The notes beneath the pieces are model-generated. The model was not told the DNA's origin and searched no databases. It saw only the letters and a list, made by a program, of their open reading frames with translations. From Prosopocoilus inquinatus (lineage: Eukaryota > Arthropoda > Insecta > Coleoptera > Lucanidae): a DNA stretch of 64,000 nt. Of the stretch, positions 23,578 to 36,526 are shown piece by piece (position 1 is the first letter of the stretch; each line of letters opens with the position of its first letter). The translations under genes were made by a program, and so were the position numbers. The stretch covers positions 15,334,501-15,398,500 of the forward strand of contig CM069877.1 in the NCBI GenBank assembly GCA_036172665.1. Reading direction: 5' to 3'.

Positions 23578-25870
23578 CAGGGGTGCTCAAACGGTCGATC
23601 CCGAGTGCTTTTTGAGTCGATCTCGAGAAAAATTTGCCGATATAGGTCTATTCACAGATTTTGTTTTAGCTGATCCTCGATTAGGTCAGAATCACTTTCT
23701 TATGTCGAACTAACCCCCTGCTAGCTGCGAAGGGCGGCTTTATCAAAGGAACGCGCGGTACTTGTCAGAAAATCGGACGGCGTGTTTGGCGGCACGCTTA
23801 CAAATAAACCTTAGTTAGTTAGGTACGTGGGAATATTCAAGACTTCGTCCGTGCCCATATGAATGCTGCGCCTGTGGTAGTAGAAAGGAGTCAGTCCGAG
23901 TTGTAATTTGAAGGCGATACAAAGTTTGTTAATAAATAATACAAAATGAGTGCGGCAAAGAGATATAAAACGTATCATTTTAATAATGATTGAGAGGAAG
24001 AATTTTTGTTTTGTATGGTAAAGGATAAGTGCATTTGTCTCATTTGCCGTTCGTCAGTTGCAATACCTAAGCGTGGGAACTTCGAGTGGCATCATAAAAC
24101 CATTCATAAAAACAAAAACTATGAGAAGGATTTTCCGCCACAGAGTGAATTAAGAAAATGAAAAGTACGTGACTTGATAACTTGTTTGAAAAAACAACAA
24201 ACCATGTTCACCAGACCAGTCAAACAATCAAAGGTTGCAACGATCGCGTCATTTGAAATATCTCATATATTGGCGAAACGCAAGAAACCATTTGAAGAAG
24301 GAATGGTTGCGAAGGAAGCATTTATTGAAGCGGGTGAGACTTTATTTGAAGATTTTAAAAATAAAACAGAGATTATGTCTGCTATTGATATCATGGAATA
24401 TGCATACTTTTCTTTACAGTTCGACGAATCCACCGATATGACAGACACTGATCAGCTGTGTATTTTCATTCGAATGGTATTCAATGACATGTCGGCTAAG
24501 GAACAATTTTTCACAATGATTCCTTTTAAAGGAAAGACCCGTGGCGAAGATATATATGACATTTTCTTCAGTTTTGTAACAAACTACAAGCTGCCAATTT
24601 ATAAACTAGTGTGCATTACAACCGTTGAAGCACCAGCAATGACTGGAAACAAAAATGGTTTTGTGACATTATGTCGAGCTAATGACGATTTCCCTTCGTT
24701 GTTCTCATTCCATTGCCATTGTATTGTCTTCAAAAGTTCTAAACATGGAGGAGATTATGGGCATTGCAATAAAAATTGTGAATTCCATCCGTGCCCGTAT
24801 CTTGCAACGAAGGCTCTTCAAATTGCAGTTGGAAGATAGTGAATCTGCTGAACAAACTGATTTAGTTCTTCACACGGACATCAGATGGTTGAGTCGCGGA
24901 ACATTCCTAGAAAGGTTTCAAGAATTATTGCTCGAAATAATAGCTTTTCTGGACGAAAGAGGTGATGATACTCAGACACTGAAAAACGGAAAATGGCTGA
25001 CTGATTTAGCATTTTTGACCGACATCAGAATGCATTTAAACACTATTAACTTGTAACTTCAAGGTAAAGGAAAAACTATTATTGAGATGATTAGCGCAAT
25101 AAACGCATTCAAAAGTAAATTGCAACTTATGATAGATAAACTGAAGAGAAAGGATCTCAAACATTTTCCGTCTTTGAAAGCAAGAATTCCTCAGTTGAAT
25201 TTTAATATTTATGAGGGATAATTATTAAACATTTTGGGCGAATTCGAAAGACGTTTTTATGATTTCAGTAAATTGGAAAATATTGCATCTTTTACGAGTT
25301 ATCCTTTTTCATGTAAAAACATTGAGGAATGTGCTACTGAAATAGCAAGTCAGTTTAATATGGACTCACATTCTGTTGAAAATGAGGTAGCGCAGATTAT
25401 ATCAGATATACACCTCAAAGCCACGGCGTCTGATATAAAATTCTGGTCTTTTATACCTGAAGATAAATATCCGAATCTAAGGCAAATCGCCCTTCAGTTG
25501 ACGGCAATGTTTGGGTCAACTTACTTGTGCGAGTCTGCATTTTCTGAAATGAAGATAATTAAGTCAAAATACCTGACGAACATATGTCATCATGCTTGCG
25601 ATTAGCACTCGGTAATTACGTACCATCTTACGAAAAGTATGCTGAGGACATGCAGTGCCACGCTTCAATATCCACAGCCGTTCTTGAGATAGTTAGTTAG
25701 TTACTTAGAACTCGTTTGTTTTGTAAGAATCAATAAACTCGCAATTTTGAATAAGTATGAGCTTTTTCATTGACTTTTTAGTTTTTTTTTTTGCAACCTC
25801 TCAGAGTCGATCGATTGAGGTCTAACAATATTGGGATAGATCACCAGCAGTTCAAGTTTGAGCACCCCTG
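23578..25870 (+). mobile_element. hAT element with perfect 8-bp target duplication
   Basis: Starts caggggtgctcaaac and ends gtttgagcacccctg, 15-bp perfect TIRs. The flanking octamer ctctaaag is duplicated exactly at 23570-23577 and 25871-25878. Length 2293 bp, inserted in the mariner transposase. The duplication is intact while the transposase is not. Confidence 0.95.
23946..25698 (+). pseudogene. hAT transposase of the ZBED5/GTF2IRD2-like group, degenerate
   Basis: Begins MSAAKRYKTYHFNND then stops. A zinc-finger region follows (CICLICRSSVAIPKRGNFEWHHKTIH, here split: CLIC and H-x3/4-H), then ISHILAKRKKPFEEG, SLQFDESTDMTDTDQLC, KLVCITT, the middle region around 24780-25050 (HTDIRWLSRG, the hAT RW motif), and the C-terminal dimerisation region AMFGSTYLCESAFSEMKIIK (25505-25560). 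Several internal stops, frame changes and a missing stretch after EIMSAI show decay. The family resembles ZBED5/GTF2IRD2-type domesticated hATs of vertebrates. Confidence 0.85.
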
Positions 25871-27606
25871 CTCTAAAGCCACGGTTGCTACATATCCAGT
25901 TAAACCAAAGAAACAAGCAATCATTTGCTTCGCAGCACTGCGTGAATGGACAACTTTTGTTGGTTTTGGTTCATTTTGAAATACCCAATATCACCAGTAA
26001 CGATGTTATAAACTAAATTTGAACGACCTCCATTGAATTTCTTCGCACCATTTGACAGGACCCTGCTATTGCGCTTCTGTTAAATTGTGTGGAATCTAAC
26101 GGCTGCAAAGCTTCCGTACGTTCAAATGATCATGCAAAATCTCGTGTATTGCTTTCATGTCAATGCGTAAGGATGCTTGAATCTCACGGTATGTCACATG
26201 TCGATCTCGCTCAAGCATTTCACGCACAGCATCTACTTTAGTGGTAACAACAGATGTTGATGGACGACCTTCACGAAATTCGTCACTGAGAGAGGTACGT
26301 CCACGCTGGAATTCGGCAAACCAATTATAAACACTGCTATTTGATGGTGCTTCATCTCCAAAAGCCAAATGAAGCCGATCGAGGCATTGTTTCAATTGTT
26401 TTAGACCACATTTGAAACCGTAGATACTCATGGCACGAAAATTTTCACGCGAGATTTCCATGTTTACACACAATTACTTTTTCTCAAATGCTGTACAAAC
26501 AAAACTAGTTCACTTGGATAGGAACTGTCAATAGAATTATAGGCGAAAAACGTCAAATTTTTCAAATATGACAGTGGATAAACGCTAACAATTCTAGACC
26601 TACTACATTCCAGAAAATTTTCCAGCAGCCCACGAAGTATTGGAAAATCATTTGAAGAAACTTGTCAGGATTAATGCTTCTTTGTTAGAATTTCGACTTA
26701 AAGGGAAATAATTACGGTAAAACAGGAGATACGTTATTTAGGTATGTTTTCATACCTAAACATAATGATAATTTTGATTCAAAATTATCATGGAAACAGC
26801 ATACGAACTCCATTTCAAAAAATTGCAAGCAAAGTATTAATATTCTACGATTATTAGCAGGGGTATGGTGGGGAGCTGATCCTCAAGTAATGTTAACTTT
26901 TTATTAAGCCTTCGTAAGATCAAGAATTGATTATGGATGTTACTTGTTACCTGATTATCCAAAAAGTTTAGTCGACAAATTGGACAGAATTCAAAATCGT
27001 GTGATAAGAATTGCTATCGGTTTCATGAATTCCACGCCTACAAACATTTTAGGCGTTGAAACAAGTTTGATGCCTATACACTTCATACGTTTGTTCCCTG
27101 GCAAAAGATATATTGGGAAAAATTTGAGTATTGAACCAGATAAAGTCACAGAGAGTGTTAAAAATTTGAATTCAGCTTGTTCAGTTAACCATGAATGTAT
27201 AAGAAGCCAAGGCTTTTTTCCAATCTCGATCCATGCCTATCCATTCAGCAAACAAATCAAAAATTTTTACATGTGGATATGATGCACTTTTATTCACTCC
27301 AAGAATTAATACAAAATTTGGAATAAAATGTAACAATCTTGAAATTAATGTTTCTTGTCGCATTAACTCTTTCTGCTCGATTTATAGCACGGAATTATTT
27401 GCGATTCTTATTGCGGTAAAAATAATTTTGGAAAAAGAAGTGAAGAAAGCAATCATTTTCTTAGATTCCCTTAGTGCTGTGATTGCGATGGAGTCACCTC
27501 CTTTTTCAAGAGATTCAAACAATCTTATTTTAGAAATTAAGAGCCTCTTATATATATATAACTTACACCTGAATGGTTTTGAAATAAGTATCTGTTCGAT
27601 TCCATT

Positions 27607-27686
27607 GATTTGTAGTCAATGTTGTGCAGATGATTTTTGCAGTGATGCAACTCATCGTGTCAACAGTGCTGGTATATGAATTTGAC
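27607..27686 (+). mobile_element. 80-bp insertion in RNase H, second copy at 29377
   Basis: Bases 27607-27686 (gatttgtagtcaatgttgtg ... gtatatgaatttgac) interrupt the I-like RNase H between ISICSIP and GNEKADSVVKGG. The same 80 bp, with a handful of substitutions, occurs at 29377-29456 outside the retroelement. It is therefore a mobile or dispersed unit. Confidence 0.75.
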
Positions 27687-28199
27687 ACATAAACTGGAAA
27701 TGAAAAAGCTGATTCAGTAGTGAAAGGGGGTAATGTTCTCTCAAATAATATTTTATAGAGATTCATTTAGACTGATAAGAGAAACAGTTTTTTTTCTATT
27801 GGAAGAATACTGGTTAAAATCTATTTTACGAAGGGGTAAGTTTTATTATCCCATTAATCCAGATATACGTTCGAAATCATGGTTTACAAACAATACATTC
27901 TCATCTCATGCATTTATATCTACTATATCTAGAATTAGGACAGGTCATTGATCATCAAGATACCATCTCTTTCGAGTTAATTGTCTTGATTCTCCTATCT
28001 GTGAATGTGGAATTCCAGAGGATCTAAATCACATATTTCTCAATTGTCCGCAAAACATCAACATTGTACCTCTTATTAAGAATCTCAGTAAATTAAATTA
28101 CCAGAGAATTGGCAATTGAATCACTTTTAATTAATTTGGATTTACAACTGTACAAAGGTCTTTATAACTTTTTAATTTTATCTAACAACTAATTGTAAT

Positions 28200-30400
28200 T
28201 TTTAATTTTTACCACTTAAGGAGAGTTTTAAGAACAAAAAAGAAATGTGTCAGGTTGAAAAAGTTTCGTTGCTGTATACCAAAAAGAAGAAGAAGAGGAA
28301 GAGAAAGAATGGATGGTAGATTATAGTACGTAAGCACATTTCCATAAGCAAGAGATAAGGATGAGAGAACCTGAGAGAAAATGAGATCACCTTGAAAACA
28401 GAATAAACTATAGTCAAACAAAAAAGGCAAAGATGGAAAACCTAAATTAAAAAAGTCGGAAGTACGTACTTACAATGACATGTTCACAGAAAATTCTGAC
28501 GCGGCGAGTCACTGTATGAGTTCGACAGGTTTAAATTGTCAGATTTATTTGGTCCTTCGAACTAGATCGCAGAAGTTTTCGATAAAAGAAGCGAGTAAAT
28601 CGCAAAGAGGAATTTGATCGAAGCATATCAAGGAGTCCAGAGAAGCTTCGGACAAGATTGCAGAATTAAAATGGAATATTGCAGCATGTAAATAATAGAT
28701 TTAGACGTATATAAAAATGAAGCAGCATCTCATTTAAAATTGATCAAGTGATTTTTTCTTCTTGCCAAAAATTTTTTTTAATTACATTTTTCGACTGAAT
28801 TCAGAAATTACGTCATGTCACTTCTTTGTCCTTCGAACCGAATTGCAGAACTTTCTAACAACTCTTTTGTGCTTTGACAAAAACATACTTGGTTTGTTTT
28901 TTTGGTGGTTCATCATTTTTAATCCGAATTCGTCCTAGTTCTTTTCGCAGCGCACAATTTCGAGCATTTTTTGAGAATCACGGAAACAGACTATTTCAAA
29001 TAAATACTCAGAGCGTGTTCTCCATTCTCGCACTTATTACTTAATTGTTAATTTAAAGAGAGAGAAAACAGGAAAAACGTGCGTGAGTGAAAGAATAGCC
29101 AAAAGAAAATAAGGAATGATCACGAAGGCAATGAAAAAGTAATTGGTTGTGGAAAAAATAAATTTGACTATTTAATTTATCTATCAGTTCATGTTCATTA
29201 ACCAACGAAGAAACTTAATTTGAATCATTTCCATGGTTAAAAAAAATTTCAGCGGTAATAGTACTCGTACATATTATAGCGAATATTGTACTAGTACTTT
29301 TCAGTGATAATTTTAAACAAATGAAAATGTAAAACGGGATTGAAGGATTTGGTTCATTATATAGTCTTCCGAATACGATTTGTAGTCAATGTTGTGCAGA
29401 TGATTTTTGCAGTGATGCAACTCGTCGTGTCGACAGCGCTGGTATATGAATTTGACGAGTCAAATTCGTAGCATCACCACAACATAATCGGCATAACCTT
29501 GACTACTCATCGTATTACATCTGAAAATTTTAGTAACCTCGGAAAGGAAAAGGCGAAGAGGACAACTGGAAACGGAAATAAAAGAGGGGAAGGGTGCGGT
29601 ATGCAGATAATGGAAAGCATGCTCAAGGACGGGAAGATGTGAAAAAAGAACAAATTCGAAGTAAGGAAAGCATGAGTCAAAGATAAGGTAAAAGTGATGT
29701 AAATGAATGAAGAAATAACCACGAAAACTCCAAATGTGCCAGCGGGAAAACGTAACCGAGTCCAGGGCCCTAAAATATGGGACGACGAGCAGTTTTATCT
29801 TTTTTTATTTTTCCTCTGTTGTCATAAACCCTAGAAAGATCTGCAATTGAAAAAGTGCAATCAAATCTTTAATACAAAGGAATTATTCTGTTCAATTAGA
29901 AGTTAAAAAATGCATCATCGCATTTTTTTGGTCCTTCGAATCGGATTGCAAAATATGACGAGAATGATTCAAACTTAATACTTGTGATTTGTATGTCAAC
30001 AGACCAGAATAAATTAAACTAAATTACAATGAAGTTTTCGTGAGTATCAGACAAACATTTATACATAAATAGCGAGCTTTCAACTTGTACTGGCCTGTTT
30101 GTTCTAAGACGATTTCCTTTATGTTTGTAAGCCTTATTGTTTTGGTAAATCATTTAGGAATTGCCCATTAAATAAATCAATCTTAAAAATAGTTTCAGTT
30201 TACATGAATATCGTCAACCGCACGCAACTTTCAAAAGTACCACAATTTATTTATATATTGTGTACGAATATAGCTAGCGAGTTGCTACAAGATTTGTTCA
30301 TCCAAGTAATAACCGATTTTAACAGCCATCAGCCATCAATTGTACAACTGCTTGAAACTGCTGATGGAACAAACGTATAGTAAAGTTGATAATGTCGAAG
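28200..30400. repeat. Non-coding region with recurring 'ggtccttcgaa..g.attgca.aa' motif
   Basis: The motif occurs at about 28552, 28828 and 29931 (ggtccttcgaactagatcgcag, tgtccttcgaaccgaattgcag, ggtccttcgaatcggattgca). Purine-rich stretches lie between. No gene supported. Confidence 0.5.
29377..29456 (+). repeat. Second copy of the 80-bp unit
   Basis: Matches 27607-27686 over its full length with about four differences (cat/cgt, caa/cga, agt/agc and similar). The flanking sequence is unrelated. Confidence 0.8.
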
Positions 30401-30473
30401 AGTCAGAGATAGAGAAGGCCATCACATGTGCATGTTGTTTGGGAATTTGCTTCTGCAAAGAATTGCTAGTTTC

Positions 30474-30534
30474 AAGATGATGTCGAAGTCAAGGCACTAC
30501 CTTGAGGTATTCCACACCGTAACTTTTTTCTGGT
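30474..30534 (-). pseudogene. Short reverse-transcriptase fragment (motif B)
   Basis: On the minus strand it reads RKKLRCGIPQGSALTST, where GIPQGSAL is the conserved RT motif. Only about 20 residues are present, so the element type cannot be told. Confidence 0.45.
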
Positions 30535-30575
30535 TTCCCCGCCCACTGTTCCACCCCGCTGCCCCCACCGACCAC

Positions 30576-30611
30576 TATAAATACCACGACAACGGACGTA
30601 CCAACTCAGTC
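30576..30611 (+). promoter_or_regulatory. TATA box plus initiator-like core promoter
   Basis: TATAAATA at 30576-30583 and TCAGTC at 30606-30611. The initiator A is 32 bp from the first T, which is arthropod core-promoter spacing. Downstream lie CAG-rich sequence and the CTGAGGA...CGAAACGTCGG motif (30659-30696). It probably belongs to a retroelement 5' end and not a host gene. Confidence 0.5.
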
Positions 30612-30699
30612 TCGACGACTTACGAGAAGCAGCAGCAAGACCACCAGCAGCAGCAGCCCTGAGGAAGTTCTTCTGCAATGGAAAACGAAACGTCGGCAG

Positions 30700-31790
30700 C
30701 ACGAGAGAGACGCGGTTCCAACCGGAAGCCGATGGACGACGGCCGCGAAAGCCTTCAAGTTAAACTATGTGCCACGGCTTAAATTAAGCACATAAAAAAT
30801 GGTTATAAAATAACTTGCTGCCAATTTTTTTTTTTTTTTGGAACGCCTGTGTACGCGTTTGTTTCATTACCGCATTGAATGATGAGTAATTAATCCTAAC
30901 AAAATATCGACAGATTCATTCAAAATGAAATGACAGTCCGTATCCGGAGGAGGGTCTGTGATAAAATAAATTCGAGATTTATTAGGTCGCCACATGAATT
31001 TAAATTAAAAATTTGCAATAAAAAATGGGAACCAGCTGGGTGTCACATCACACTCACGCAAACATAGATTAAAATAGCTTAAATTATTCGCTCATTGCGT
31101 CAACAATGTCCTCGGGGTCAATACATTTTTTTATTGCTCGTTATCACTAGTCAATATTTATTTTTTTTAAACTGTGTGAGCCAATTCCCAGATAACTTTT
31201 CTAAATATTTATGTTTGTGTACGGATGCGGCTTTTAAAAACACGGGGAAAATAAAATGTAATTTTCAATTCGGGGCGATTCTTTAATTACTTGTTAAAAG
31301 AAAGGTTAATTTAATTCAACGTTGCGCAACAGGAATTAATTATTATGACTTCCTGCTTCCTTTCTTTCTGTGTGGTCGAAGCGACGGCGTCCATGCCCCA
31401 TGCCCATGCCTCTCAATTTATTTAGACTTCTTTAATTACATCTCGCTCGATTAATTAAAGAAAGTGTTAATTTAATTAATTTATCTACGTCAGTTTCATC
31501 CTTGACTTTGACAAGTAACTAGATCGTATTATGTGTTACGTGTTACTCTGCGTGTTACTGTAGGTTATTGACATGATAAAGATTAATTAAATCTTTGTTA
31601 TTAAATTAAATAAGCTTGTCTTTCTATATTGCAATTAAGTTATTTATCATTTGAATCACATTCTAATTTTAAACTGAAAACTTTTCAAATGCGTTTTCAT
31701 TTTTTCAAAAGGAGTTTGTTAATTTATCTCGAAACCTTAAAAAAAGCTCTTTGAAATTTCTGCCATTTCTAATTAACATATTTATTACTT
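30700..31790. other. Intergenic, nothing recognised
   Basis: AT-rich with attaatt-type simple stretches. No coding or RNA features seen. Confidence 0.5.
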
Positions 31791-33540
31791 CAATACCTTC
31801 CTCTCGATCTCGTTGAATATTTTTCACTATCACTTTAATTGCTTTAATTTATCCACCTATTTTTCCTAGTTTCCTCTTATCTTGCTCTATTTTTTTTTTC
31901 TTTCCTAACTGGGCATTTTGCTTCACCCCTTCCACTTTCTCCTATTTGTTTTATTTTTTCTATATTTTCTTCTCCCCCTTTTCCACACCTTACTTGGACT
32001 GGGATATCTTTGTTTTATTGATTCTCTTCTCTTCTTTTCTTTTCCTTTCCAATCCTGTCTTTTTTTTACTTTTTCTATATTTTCTTCTCCTCCTTTTCCA
32101 CACCTTACTTGTCTGTCTTAATTTCTATGTTTGGGTATCTTTTCCACTGATGTCTCTCTCTCTTATTGCTTTTGAACTCTACCATTACTTTTCCCTCTGT
32201 AGCCATTTTTTCTTCATTATCTCTCGTGTTTCTCTAAGATTCCAACATTTTTTACCTAGGTTTTTCCTTTCCTGGTTCGTCTCATGCTCGTTATAATTTT
32301 CACTTTTCTTTTTTCTTCATATCTCACCAGCACTCCTCCTCGTCTTTAATCCCGTTCTCTTTTTCTATGTTTGGTTTCTCTCTTCGTTTTTTTTTAGACT
32401 CCAGTAATTATTTTTTCTACATTTTTCCGTTTTATCTTTATCTTATAATCGACCCTGCTACAACTTTTAATTACGTTTTTTTTTCATAACTTCCCGATTG
32501 AAACTATTAGCTATTCTCTTCCTCTTTTCCTATCCTCTTCGATTCTCTTTTTCCATTTCTTCCTGTCTTTCTTTGGCATTTCCACTATCTCCTAATTCTT
32601 TCCGTTCCAACCATTTCTTCTCCGGACTTTAGTCGAGTTTTCGCGACAACAAAGTTAAAACTTATAACCTTGAGAGCAAAAGTCGTTTTCGCGGATGAAG
32701 TTTTAATTTTAACCCACTTTTAACCGGAAGTTTCGCCGTGTTCGATTTCAATCATTTTAATGTCAAGTTACAACGTTAGTCGAGAGCAACGTTATAGACG
32801 TTAAAATCTTTCGTTTTTGCGATATCTGATAGTTGAAACTTTAGAAATGCCACTTTTGTTACTTTTAGTTTTAACTTTGTTCCGTGAAAACTCGACTTTT
32901 ATTTCTTTTTATCCTCTCCGGCTCTGCTTCAATTTCTAGCTTCGTTTTTGTTATTTTTCTTTCTTCTTCAATCTCCGTTTAAATCTGAGCATTTACAATT
33001 CTTCTTATCTTCTCGCAGCTTTTCCGTTATCCTCTCCTTTCTCTCTCTCCTTTTCATTTATACTCTATTTGTTTCTAAGTATTCGACTTTGGCTCCTGCC
33101 CTGCTTCAAACATCCATTTTTATTAGCTCTTCTCTTTTTCTTTTCATTTCCTCTTCTCTTTAATTCTGATTATCTTATTATGTTCTTATCTTCGAGCAAC
33201 TTCCATCATCCTTTCCACTAATTTTTTCTAAACTCCAACCCTGTTTCAATTCTTACTTTTGATTTTTTCCATATCTTCCCAACTTCGGACCATTTTTTTC
33301 ATAATTTTTGATATTTTCTTTAACCTTCGATTTGTCCACTCATATTTAGCTGGATTTCTTCTTCTTCTTTGTGCTATTTCCATTTTCTCGGTTGACGTGG
33401 TACCTTTACTCTCTACTAAACCTTTTCAATTTTTCTTTTTCTTTTTATTTCAATCTTTTTTTGTTTCTTTGACGCGTTTTACTTTTTTCGATGTGTTCCT
33501 GTCTTTGTTCTTTCCTCCGTTTTGACTATATATTTATTAC
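31790..33540. repeat. Pyrimidine-rich low-complexity tract
   Basis: T/C-rich on the + strand, like 15640-18130 and 61520-63215. It holds a direct repeat of tttttctatattttcttctcc.ccttttccacaccttactt (about 31957-32000 and 32078-32112). Phe/Leu/Ser-rich open frames across it are compositional artefacts. A purer non-pyrimidine island lies at about 32630-32890. Confidence 0.75.
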
Positions 33541-36520
33541 TTTCGCGCTTCTTTCAATTTCTAATTTTGGTATTACAGTCGAAAATAAAATATAGTAGAC
33601 AATTAAAGAAAGAAAAATTCAAGAAACTCTAATTGTCTTTTTTGCTTCTGATTGTATATTAACACAGCATTTACTTACGTCACATTTCTCAAAATTAACG
33701 TTTTGTTATCTCTAAAGCGTTTAATTGTGCGCAGTTCATTCTGGGAACTTCAAACTCGGTTTCCGCTCGCAAAACAAATGAAGAAACAAACAAATAATGA
33801 ATGAATGAAAGTGAAAACACCTCGGCCGGCGTAATATAAAGAAGAATAAAGTTTTGAGTAATTTCATCTAACTGGGGGACTTCCGGTTTACAAACAAACT
33901 CGACCAATCGACTCTACGCGCCCTATCTATTGATTCTTTCTATTTATAATCTGGAAACATTATTGACAAATGTTTTCAACATTTACACCAACGCCATGGT
34001 TCGGTTCTGTGACGAAAAAGGTTTTCTTAAATCATGCAACATTGCCAACACTTTACATGTAATTAAAAAAATTACAAAAGTATCAGCGGATTGTGTAAGA
34101 AAAATAATAATTTTGACATTTGATTATTTCATATCCGAGGCACACTTTTTTACCATTCAATAAAATAGCTACACATAGTTCTTGTTTCAGATAATAAATT
34201 ATTTTTCTCGAAATTTTTCTTATAAAATCCTCCGATATTTTTATACGACAGTGAAGAGAAAAAAATACTCTATCGGCTCCGTCAAAGAAAAATACAGATT
34301 GCAATTAAAAAAGAATATTATTGTACGGAAAAAAGAACGCTGCTTTGTGGCAAATTTCGATGTTCATTACTTCTTCTTCAAGCTGTATACAAATCGCAGA
34401 CCTGGTTAAATACTCACACAACTGAAAAATTTAGCGAAAAGTAATATTTGTACCTAATTTTTACGTTTTTGATGCAAGGTACTTTTTAAGAGAAATATTT
34501 TTCATTGATACCTAATATGCATTTAAATGACTTCCAAAAACTCTAATTTACCCTTGTAAATGACTTACTTTCACAAAAACCCTATAAATATTCTTTTACA
34601 GCTGCCTACGTGAGATTTTTTCTTACTTAGTTTACTTGTTTAGTCAACATGAATTGTTAATTGAAATAACTAAAGGCCTCTTTCATAAAACGACTAAAGA
34701 AGACTTCAAATCACATTATAATACAAAGACAAAGGTAATTCTACATTTTAAAGTAATTTAAAGTCAAGTCCTATTATTAAAATAGTCCTTTAGTAATTTG
34801 ATTAGACAGTAAAAAAGTGCACAGCCATCTCATATTCTGCCTACTGACTTGAACATGTAAGCTAAATGAATTACCACTATAAACGAATATTTACAGACTT
34901 TTTGCGAAAATAATTCATTGACAGTATAGGATTAGAGTTTTTAGAAGTTATTTAAATACGTTTTGATCATCTTTGAAAAATATATCTCCTGAAAAGCATC
35001 TTGCGACAAAAACGTAAAAAATATGCAAAAATATTACTTTTTGGTAAACAATCAAATATCTGAAGCAATAATTAATCTTTCTTATTATTTTTTCTAATTA
35101 TAAATCTTTGAGGTTTTCACCCTAAAAATATTAAATTCTGAAGTTAAGTTTTAGTATGTGATATTATGAGAATATTCTAAAACATAGAAAAATCAATTTT
35201 AACGGGATTTAAAGAATATCAACTTATTTTCTGGCCTTGATAGTCAATAAGCTGAAACTAACATAATTTAAAGAAATCTCATTGAAATCTTGATTAGCTT
35301 CCGAGGAATAACAATTTTATGATTTTGACCATTTCGAAAAACTCTATTTTCTAACTAAGTAAAAATCACTCGGTGCATCTGATAGGGGCTAAATAGGTTT
35401 TCATTTCAGATAAGCACAAAGTATTGCCGTAGAAAGTTTTTTCGAAAAATCAAAAATAAAGATTATTCCCATTTGATGCCGACTTTTTGGCGATCGTTGT
35501 ATACGCAATTGTTTCATATGCATTATTCCTGATATTAATGTCACGATATTCTCAAAATTTACGTTCCATAAACACTCAAAAGATCGATATACATATGTCA
35601 ATAAATCGCGTTATTCATTATTGTATAGGATTCCCTATAAGCTGTTTGTAAAGTATACGGATTAACTTTCATCAGAAAAGCGTTATTCCATCTTTGTGAT
35701 CAAACAGAGAATAATCGAATTCTCCATGTTTTTTAGTTTTCGAAATATTCCAATTCATTGTGACCACTGTAAATGAAAAGATTTTTAGAAAAAATTTAAT
35801 ATTGTCTAAACAGTTCATTTAAGCTATGATGTATGTGAATACAAAAGATGTAAAACTGAACGGGCAATTCAAAAATTTAATAATATAGTGGTGATCCATT
35901 TAAAATAAGAAAGTTAGTATTGCTTTCCGGTACAACTGGAAGTACCCCAGGACTGATTTTATATAATTTGAATAGTTTGTTGTCGATTAAAGTCATATAC
36001 AAATTCTCAGCGCCCTATAAGGTTTAGTTTCCAATATAATCTAATAGGCCACTCGCCGTGAATGCCCCTGTATATCGGTTAATTTATTCTCTCACTCTTA
36101 TTTTCATTAAACGAATTCATTCTATCTTACTTTTCTGCCCCGATTCATGTACCGCTCCAATTATCGTAAACGCCTAAATAATAATAAATAAATCAATATA
36201 GTCATTCAAATTAATACTGGGTGTATCAGAAATACGTGTGTTAATTTTAACACGGAGTGCAGTTAGCTAAATGAAATATTTTTTCTATTTGACTTTTTTT
36301 ATTTAAAGCTTTCTAAACTGATTTAAAATTTGAAACGTATTACATATTAAAATCTGTACCCGCCTCTGGTTAAGATCGGAAAATTCTGTTGTCATAGAAA
36401 TGATGTCACGTAAAAAAAAAATTGTTGTAATGTCACATTTACTAAATCTGAACAGAAATTGCGTTTATAATTTGCCGGAGACAAATCGTTTTTTATTGCA
36501 GTGAGAACCTCGAGCAGCCT
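33541..36520. other. AT-rich intergenic, nothing recognised
   Basis: No supported gene, RNA or element ends. Short open frames only. Confidence 0.5.
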
Positions 36521-36526
36521 CTGGAC

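Larger units (their letters stand above)
23222..26473 (-). pseudogene. Mariner transposase (DD34D type), interrupted and frameshifted
   Basis: The N-terminal paired HTH lies at 26473-26096 (SREN, NSSVYNWFAEFQRGRTSLSD, REGRPSTSV, VTYREIQASLRI). The middle part (25879-26095) contains YNIVTGD (first catalytic Asp) and later GYVAT, with stops. The C-terminal part at 23577-23222 has ALEDRKTVNADWY, ILHHDNASSHSA (second Asp) and YSPDLSPNDFFLFP (third Asp). The hAT lands in the ATVALED segment. In-frame stops and shifts make it nonfunctional. Confidence 0.85.
23165..26585 (-). mobile_element. Mariner element (minus strand) inserted in the I-like element, itself split by a hAT
   Basis: Transposase halves lie at 23222-23577 (C-terminal) and 25879-26473 (N-terminal) on the minus strand and abut exactly once the hAT at 23578-25870 is removed. 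The outer ends lie within about 20 bp of the stated positions; I could not align the TIRs confidently. The nested order (I-like, mariner, hAT) gives a relative age series. Confidence 0.75.
22560..28110 (+). mobile_element. Degenerate I-like non-LTR retrotransposon with RNase H, split by nested insertions
   Basis: Endonuclease remnants occupy 22580-22840 (FIIGG, NVHPVWGSD, GSDHFPVI). The post-endonuclease linker runs to about 23160 (KANWNKF, PCPWRDEECN). Sequence resumes after the mariner insertion at about 26600 with the RT thumb (SKLSWKQH, INILRLLAGVWWG, AFVRSRIDYGCYL, LDRIQNRVIRIAIG). The RNase H domain follows at about 27265-27735 (YSTELFAI, FLDSLSAV, GNEKADSVVKGG), then a C-terminal Cys/His stretch to 28100 (CECGIPEDLNHIFLNCPQN). 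The catalytic RT core is missing, so the copy is deleted as well as interrupted. RNase H after RT is characteristic of the I group. Confidence 0.8.
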
